64,000 nt of DNA, taken from assembly GCA_032119595.1 (NCBI GenBank), contig JAUMBQ010000008.1, forward strand, positions 186,001-250,000, read 5' to 3'. The notes beneath the pieces were generated by a model that worked only from the letters and a program-made list of their open reading frames with translations, did no database searches and was not told the origin of the DNA. This DNA comes from JAGIBJ01 sp032119595 (GTDB taxonomy: Bacteria; Actinomycetota; Thermoleophilia; Solirubrobacterales; Solirubrobacteraceae). Shown here one piece after another: positions 63,719 to 64,000 of this stretch (its first letter is position 1; each line of letters opens with the position of its first letter). A program made the translations under genes and the position numbers.

Positions 63719-64000
63719 CTCCGCGGGGTCCGGTCGAGCTCCTTGGCGAAAAACACCGAAGCGTCCCGCAGGATCTGGTTCGCAGAACGCAACTCACGAT
63801 TCTCACGCTCAAGCGCCTTCAAACGCTCACGCTCATCGCTCGTGAGCTGCGCCGGGCTGCCGCCCGGCCCAGCCGCGTCCGCGCGCGCCTGCCGCACCCA
63901 CTGACGCAGCGACTCCGGGCCCACGCCCAGATCCTGCGCCACATGCGACAGCGGCCGATCGCTCTCCAAAGCGAGCCTGACGGCCCGCTCCTTCAGCTCA
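63715..64000 (-). CDS. IS3-family transposase orfA, 5' end beyond the window
   Basis: The frame is open to the right edge (ELKERAVRLALESDRPL ...), so the N-terminus is missing. The HTH_Tnp_1 motif continues with HVAQDLGVGPESLRQWVRQA. A coiled coil with leucine-zipper character (ERLKALERENRELRSANQILRDAS) is followed by VFFAKELDR, the standard OrfA end. It overlaps orfB by GTGA. In active IS3 elements a -1 frameshift fuses the two. Confidence 0.9.
   Translation of the reverse strand, partial: ELKERAVRLALESDRPLSHVAQDLGVGPESLRQWVRQARADAAGPGGSPAQLTSDERERLKALERENRELRSANQILRDASVFFAKELDRTPRR

Larger units (their letters stand above)
62759..64000 (-). mobile_element. IS3-family insertion sequence (right part outside window)
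   Basis: orfA and orfB are arranged as in IS3 elements. A terminal repeat candidate starts at 62759 (TGAGCCGGACCGGGTTTCGC), similar in style to ends of the IS51/IS407 group, and lies 30 bp beyond the orfB stop. The other end is beyond base 64000, so the target-site duplication cannot be checked. Confidence 0.88.

Overview
The window is high-GC DNA from an actinobacterium. The best inference is class Thermoleophilia (Solirubrobacterales-like: flagellated, with collagen-like and Asp-box secreted proteins and LytR-CpsA-Psr proteins). This rests on gene content and composition only; no rRNA or other phylogenetic marker was analysed. About 55 protein genes are supported, most on the minus strand. 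I see no tRNA, rRNA or CRISPR array.

Layout. (1) 1-4.4 kb: the tail of an MMPL-type transporter, S-adenosylhomocysteinase (ahcY) and a divergent collagen-like secreted protein. (2) 4.4-14.1 kb: a MerR regulator, a secreted beta-propeller protein, then a cell-envelope sugar block (phosphoglucose/phosphomannose isomerase, sugar-1-P nucleotidyltransferase, UDP-glucose dehydrogenase-type enzyme) and two LCP glycopolymer transferases. (3) 14.2-32.2 kb: a conserved housekeeping block read leftwards, rpmE - DUF1385 - prfA - prmC - tsaC - glyA - wecA/tagO-like - atpI,B,E,F,H,A,G,D,C, ending in a strong terminator. Oppositely oriented accessory genes interrupt it: a small membrane protein, a formaldehyde/nitrosothiol-type dehydrogenase with an MBL hydrolase, and a TetR gene beside a short rubredoxin gene. 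(4) 32.2-39.5 kb: a secreted protein, the ETF system (etfB with a TTG start, etfA, ETF-quinone oxidoreductase), a stand-alone B12-binding subunit, a HAD phosphatase and a thiolase, which together suggest acyl-CoA oxidation feeding electrons to the quinone pool. (5) 39.7-49.4 kb: two overlapping giant LuxR/AAA regulators, a gene-free repeat-rich stretch, an RTX-repeat secreted protein, a small acidic protein and leucyl aminopeptidase.

(6) 49.5-62.1 kb is a flagellar region on the minus strand: fliO-fliP-fliQ-fliR-flhB-flhA-flhF, an unknown two-helix membrane protein, four tandem short flagellin genes and a CHAP peptidoglycan hydrolase. Each flagellin gene is its own transcription unit. It has a sigma-28-like promoter at fixed spacing, a ~55-nt structured leader in which the Shine-Dalgarno sequence sits in a hairpin loop matching a CsrA site, and a hairpin terminator. 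The upstream leader stem covaries between copies. This leader family is the most interesting signal in the window.

(7) 62.8-64 kb: one end of an IS3-family element whose orfB carries an in-frame amber codon between the second Asp and the Glu of its DD(35)E triad. It lies upstream of fliO.
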